Source: Clostridia bacterium
Lineage (GTDB): Bacteria > Bacillota > Clostridia > Oscillospirales > CAG-272
NCBI GenBank assembly: GCA_017556845.1
Contig: JAFYMA010000108.1
Location: 1-5,194 of the forward strand
DNA length: 5,194 bases
Reading direction: 5' to 3'
Shown here: positions 3,795 through 5,194 of the stretch, one piece after another
How the letters are laid out: each line of letters opens with the position of its first letter
Position numbering within the stretch: the first letter of the stretch is position 1
Translations under genes and position numbers: made by a program
The notes under the pieces: generated by a model
The model's input: the letters and a program-made list of their open reading frames with translations, nothing else
The model's database searches: none
Told to the model about the DNA's origin: nothing

Positions 3795-5194
3795 ATGGGC
3801 GGTTTTTTTGGAGTCGTTTCAAAAGAGGATTGTGTATTTGATCTTTTCTACGGTACGGACTATCATTCTCATTTGGGAACAAGACGTGCAGGTATGGCAA
3901 CGTACGGTGCTGACAGCGGATTTGACAGAGCCATACATAATATTGAGAATGCACCTTTCAGGACAAAATTTGCATCAGAGTCCAATTCTATGAAGGGAAA
4001 TATGGGAATAGGATGTATTTCCGATTATGAGCCTCAGCCTATACTAGTAAAATCGCATCACGGTATATTTGCGATCACTACTATTGGCAAAATAAATAAT
4101 ATCAAAGAAATAACAGAACAAATAATGAAGGAGAATGCCCATTTCTTTGTAATGAGAACGGGCGAGATAAACCAGACGGAGCTTGTTGCCGCAATAATAA
4201 ATCAAAAGGAGAATTTTATTGACGGCATACGCTATGCACAGGAAATGATCGACGGATCATTAAGTATGCTGATATTGACCGAAAAGGGAGTTTACGCAGC
4301 CCGTGATAAGCTCGGAAGAACTCCTATAGATATCGGTGAGAGGGAAGACGGATACTGTGCAAGCTTTGAAAGCTTCGCTTTTCTTAATCTTGGATATAAG
4401 CAGTATAAGCAGTTGGGGCCCGGAGAGGTGGTCGTTATGACGCCCGACGGCGTAAAAACTCTTATCCCTGCAGGCGATAAGATGAAGATATGTACGTTTT
4501 TGTGGATATATTACGGTTATCCGTCATCGTCATACGAAGGAATAAGCGTTGAAAAGGTTAGGTATAAATGCGGAAGCCGTTTGGCAAGACGCGATAATGT
4601 CAAGCCCGATATAGTTGCGGGAATACCTGATTCGGGTATTGCTCACGCCGTCGGATATGCTACCGAGTCGGGAATACCGTTTGCCCGCCCGTTTATAAAA
4701 TATACTCCCACTTGGCCCAGATCCTTTATGCCGCCGACACAGGTAAAAAGAAATCTTATAGCAAAGATGAAGCTGATACCGATACACGATCTGATAAACG
4801 GAAAAAGCCTCTTGCTGATAGACGATTCGATAGTAAGAGGTACACAGCTCAGCGAAACTACGGAGTTCTTATATGAGAGCGGTGCAAAAGAGGTGCATAT
4901 AAGAGTAGGATGCCCGCCGCTATTGTATAGCTGCAAATATCTTAATTTTTCAAGATCTACCTCTGAAATGGAGCTTATTACACGCCGTGTTATAAATGAG
5001 CTTGAGGGCGGAGCTGCAAGCGAGGAAACCATAAAAGAATATACAGATCCCGAGTCGGAAAAGTATGAAAAAATGGTTCAGGCAATATGTACCAGACTGC
5101 ATTTTACGTCATTGCGATATCACCGACTTGACGATATGATAGCCGCTACAGGTATGCCGGAGGATAAGCTCTGCACATATTGCTGGAGCGGAAA
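3795..5194 (+). CDS. purF: PurF-family amidophosphoribosyltransferase paralogue with degenerate glutaminase site (3' end cut by window)
   Basis: The 466 visible codons have no stop and cover nearly a whole PurF-type protein. PurF makes phosphoribosylamine from PRPP and ammonia released from glutamine, the first step of purine synthesis. The C-terminal phosphoribosyltransferase half is intact: GIPDSG (276-281), the flexible-loop region KYTPTWPRSF (302-311) and the PRPP loop LLIDDSIVRGT (340-350). Four cysteines match the Fe-S ligands of Bacillus-type PurF: C233, C380, C460 and C463 (CTYC). The N-terminal half keeps the glutaminase fold outline but not its active site: the nucleophilic Cys at position 2 is Gly, HRG is HLG (26-28), the GIGHVRY-type Arg is Ser76, the oxyanion Asn is Ile97 and the SDTE Asp is Gln127. 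Free ammonia as substrate, or another role, is inferred. I recall such GGFFG-starting paralogues in Bacteroides and Clostridia. The gene is monocistronic at its 5' end, and probably only a few residues are missing. The symbol denotes family. Confidence 0.9.
   Translation, partial: MGGFFGVVSKEDCVFDLFYGTDYHSHLGTRRAGMATYGADSGFDRAIHNIENAPFRTKFASESNSMKGNMGIGCISDYEPQPILVKSHHGIFAITTIGKINNIKEITEQIMKENAHFFVMRTGEINQTELVAAIINQKENFIDGIRYAQEMIDGSLSMLILTEKGVYAARDKLGRTPIDIGEREDGYCASFESFAFLNLGYKQYKQLGPGEVVVMTPDGVKTLIPAGDKMKICTFLWIYYGYPSSSYEGISVEKVRYKCGSRLARRDNVKPDIVAGIPDSGIAHAVGYATESGIPFARPFIKYTPTWPRSFMPPTQVKRNLIAKMKLIPIHDLINGKSLLLIDDSIVRGTQLSETTEFLYESGAKEVHIRVGCPPLLYSCKYLNFSRSTSEMELITRRVINELEGGAASEETIKEYTDPESEKYEKMVQAICTRLHFTSLRYHRLDDMIAATGMPEDKLCTYCWSG

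Noticed and set aside
3808..3993. 61-codon plus-strand frame and the minus-strand frames across 3739-5032
   Set aside because: All lie within or against the purF-like frame, which has family motifs along its whole length.

Overview
The window looks like chromosomal DNA of a low-to-moderate GC Firmicute, most likely a gut or rumen Clostridia member of the Ruminococcus / Eubacterium siraeum type. This rests on the A-rich gene starts with AGGAG-type ribosome binding sites, T-tract hairpin terminators, a class II tRNA with encoded CCA, an ECF sigma factor with a non-zinc membrane anti-sigma-like partner, and an intergenic hairpin-array repeat of a style I associate with these genomes. The taxonomic call is inference from style, not from a marker gene.

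Layout: positions 1-31 are the 3' end of a tRNA, probably tRNA-Leu, followed by its terminator (33-63). Positions 68-199 hold a compact array of small hairpins separated by copies of GTGAAAT (left half) and ATTTCAC (right half), inside an 11-bp inverted repeat that has two competing pairing partners. An AT-rich tail and a second strong terminator (267-303) follow. A 15-bp palindrome (319-333) and a probable extended -10 promoter precede a membrane permease of the ArsB/NhaD/SLC13 (ion transporter) superfamily (415-1686).

Next comes a three-gene cluster closed by a strong terminator (3636-3671): an ECF-type sigma factor (1742-2257), a single-pass membrane protein with the layout of an anti-sigma/sensor protein (2371-3195), and a small secreted Cys/His-rich protein of unknown function (3225-3623). 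The 113-bp gap between sigma and anti-sigma genes carries a perfect TATAAT box and an 11-bp direct repeat, so the last two genes may be separately transcribed. The inferred logic is that the membrane protein holds the sigma factor, an extracellular signal releases it, and the secreted protein is a signal, ligand or output.

From a near-consensus promoter (TTGACT-17-TATAAT, 3731-3759) the window ends with an almost complete PurF-family gene (3795 to the window end). Its phosphoribosyltransferase half and the four predicted Fe-S cysteines are intact, but the residues that make the N-terminal domain a glutaminase, including the nucleophilic Cys at position 2, appear to be gone. It should be an ammonia-dependent or repurposed PurF paralogue. 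The most interesting items are this PurF variant, the hairpin array beside the tRNA, and the sigma / anti-sigma / secreted Cys-rich protein set.
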